From: Spirochaetia bacterium | GTDB lineage: Bacteria > Spirochaetota > Spirochaetia > Treponematales > Rectinemataceae | Length of the DNA stretch: 6,770 nt | Reading direction: 5' to 3' | Assembly (NCBI GenBank): GCA_021286925.1 | Contig: JAJTBL010000103.1 | Coordinates: forward strand, 1-6,770 | Shown here: in pieces, positions 6,011 to 6,770 of the stretch | How positions within the stretch are numbered: position 1 is the stretch's first letter | Layout: each line of letters begins with the position of its first letter | Notes under the pieces: model-generated | What the model was told of the DNA's origin: nothing | The model's database searches: none | Seen by the model: only the letters and a program-made list of their open reading frames with translations | Program-made: the position numbers and the translations under genes

Positions 6011-6714
6011 CCTCGTATCCTTTTTCTGAAGAGGAGCAAAAGGCAGGCGGCAAGTGCCAGCGAAACCAGCAGAAAATTTCTGCCGCTGACAAAAATCAGA
6101 GCGAATATCGCGGAGACTATAGCCAACAGATAGGGCGCGGCTGTTTTGACAGTCTTCATCTGCTCGACAAGCAGAACAACAAAAAGCGCGGTGAGCGCAA
6201 AATCCAGCCCCTTGGTATCGAAAGGCAGGGAACTGCCAATCAGCCCGCCGGCAGTGCATCCCAAAAACCAATAGAATTGATTGAGACCTGTGATCAGCGT
6301 ATGAAACACTTTCTGATCTGCCGGATCCGGAGGCTTGACGGTTGTGAGCAGGCCATAGGTCTCATCCGTCAGTCCGAATATGAGATACGGCTTGGCTTTG
6401 CCTGCCTTCGAAAATTCTTCAAGCAAAGAAAGACCGTATACCGCGTGCCGAGCGTTCATCAGTAAGGTCAGGAGCGCCGCTTCGGTAATCCCCGCATGCG
6501 CAGCCATGAGGCCGACACCCATGAATTGAGCCGCACCGGCGTACACCGTGAGCGCCATGACCGGCGACAGCCACCATGGCAAACCGGCGCCTGTCAGCAC
6601 GAGCCCGAAAGCGAAGCCTATCGTGGTGTATCCCAGCAAAACAGGAATGCTTGCCTTGAAAGCCGCTGTGAAAATGCCTCCAAACCCCGCCTTGCTGAAA
6701 ACCTTAGAAGGCAC
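6007..6714 (-). CDS. azlC: AzlC-family branched-chain amino acid exporter, large subunit
   Basis: This 235-residue multi-pass membrane protein is the large subunit of an AzlCD-type amino acid exporter. Family features visible: a proline-led first segment with GYTTIGFAFG at 28-37, VYAGAAQFMGVG at 57-68, LLMNARHAVYG at 84-94 and LTDETYGLL at 115-123, followed by three further hydrophobic segments and the basic end RKRIRG. I choose the GTG at 6714 because AAAAGGA lies about 8 nt upstream and the resulting length suits the family. The frame stays open to the right window edge, and a TTG at 6756 would add 14 polar residues without an obvious ribosome site. It is translationally coupled to azlD by a 4-bp overlap. 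The substrate (Leu, Ile, Val, possibly Met) is known from the family, not shown here. Confidence 0.9.
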   Translation of the reverse strand: MPSKVFSKAGFGGIFTAAFKASIPVLLGYTTIGFAFGLVLTGAGLPWWLSPVMALTVYAGAAQFMGVGLMAAHAGITEAALLTLLMNARHAVYGLSLLEEFSKAGKAKPYLIFGLTDETYGLLTTVKPPDPADQKVFHTLITGLNQFYWFLGCTAGGLIGSSLPFDTKGLDFALTALFVVLLVEQMKTVKTAAPYLLAIVSAIFALIFVSGRNFLLVSLALAACLLLLFRKRIRG

Positions 6715-6715
6715 C

Positions 6716-6770
6716 TCAGAAATCCTTTTCCAGCTGACAGCCGCACGAGCTCGCAAGCGCCATTCCGGCT
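6716..6770 (-). CDS. Possible C-terminal tail of an upstream gene, cut by the window edge
   Basis: In a different frame from azlC, an open stretch enters from the right edge and stops at TGA (6716-6718), one base before the proposed azlC GTG. The visible peptide ends SSCGCQLEKDF. A one-base gap to a start with a good ribosome site is the spacing of co-transcribed genes, so an upstream operon member is plausible. With only about 18 codons visible, chance is also possible, and the product cannot be identified. Confidence 0.3.
   Translation of the reverse strand, partial: AGMALASSCGCQLEKDF

Noticed and set aside
6011..6271. N-terminal extension of azlD to 193 residues
   Set aside because: The extra residues are azlC read in another frame, Cys/Arg-rich and unlike AzlD. 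The ATG at 6010 overlaps the azlC stop and gives the normal family length.
1..6770. CRISPR array, transposon ends, tRNA or phage genes
   Set aside because: Reading the window on both strands showed no regularly spaced repeats, transposase motifs, tRNA-like cloverleaf or phage-type genes.

Overview
This is a window of bacterial chromosome with moderate GC content. Starts are ATG or GTG with clear Shine-Dalgarno sites, and promoters look sigma70-like. There are three transcription units. The gene content (a CUT2 sugar ABC transporter, an AzlCD exporter and a large PHP-domain membrane protein) does not fix a phylum. A Gram-negative anaerobe or a spirochaete-like host is possible, but that is a weak inference from gene style. 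I see no rRNA, tRNA, CRISPR array, insertion sequence or phage gene.

Positions 1-2770, minus strand: a ribose-type (CUT2) ABC importer operon, read right to left as ATPase, then permease, then the first 22 codons of a periplasmic substrate-binding protein cut by the window edge. Its control region is unusually readable. A TTGACA-N17-GATAAT promoter is followed at once by a perfect 22-bp palindrome with the TGTAATCGATTACA core typical of LacI-family operators. The palindrome lies just upstream of a GTG start with a strong ribosome binding site, so the ATPase start that would give the longest reading frame is almost certainly wrong. The substrate is unknown and no regulator gene lies in the window.

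Positions about 2800-5706, plus strand, divergent from the transporter: a promoter with a perfect TATAAT box, then a leader of about 190 nt rich in hairpins and possibly carrying a 21-codon leader ORF, then a single 893-residue protein. I read that protein as a helical N-terminal region, a TrpH/RNase AM-like PHP domain with several metal-ligand positions replaced, and a C-terminal multi-pass membrane domain that I do not recognise. It is the most unusual gene here.

Positions 5690-6770, minus strand, convergent with the PHP gene and overlapping its 3' end by 17 bp: azlC and azlD, which together encode an AzlCD-type branched-chain amino acid exporter. They are joined by an ATGA stop/start overlap and may follow an unidentified upstream gene whose tail reaches the right edge.

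The three units have no obvious shared pathway. The transporter and the PHP gene share an upstream region, but the operator overlaps only the transporter promoter.
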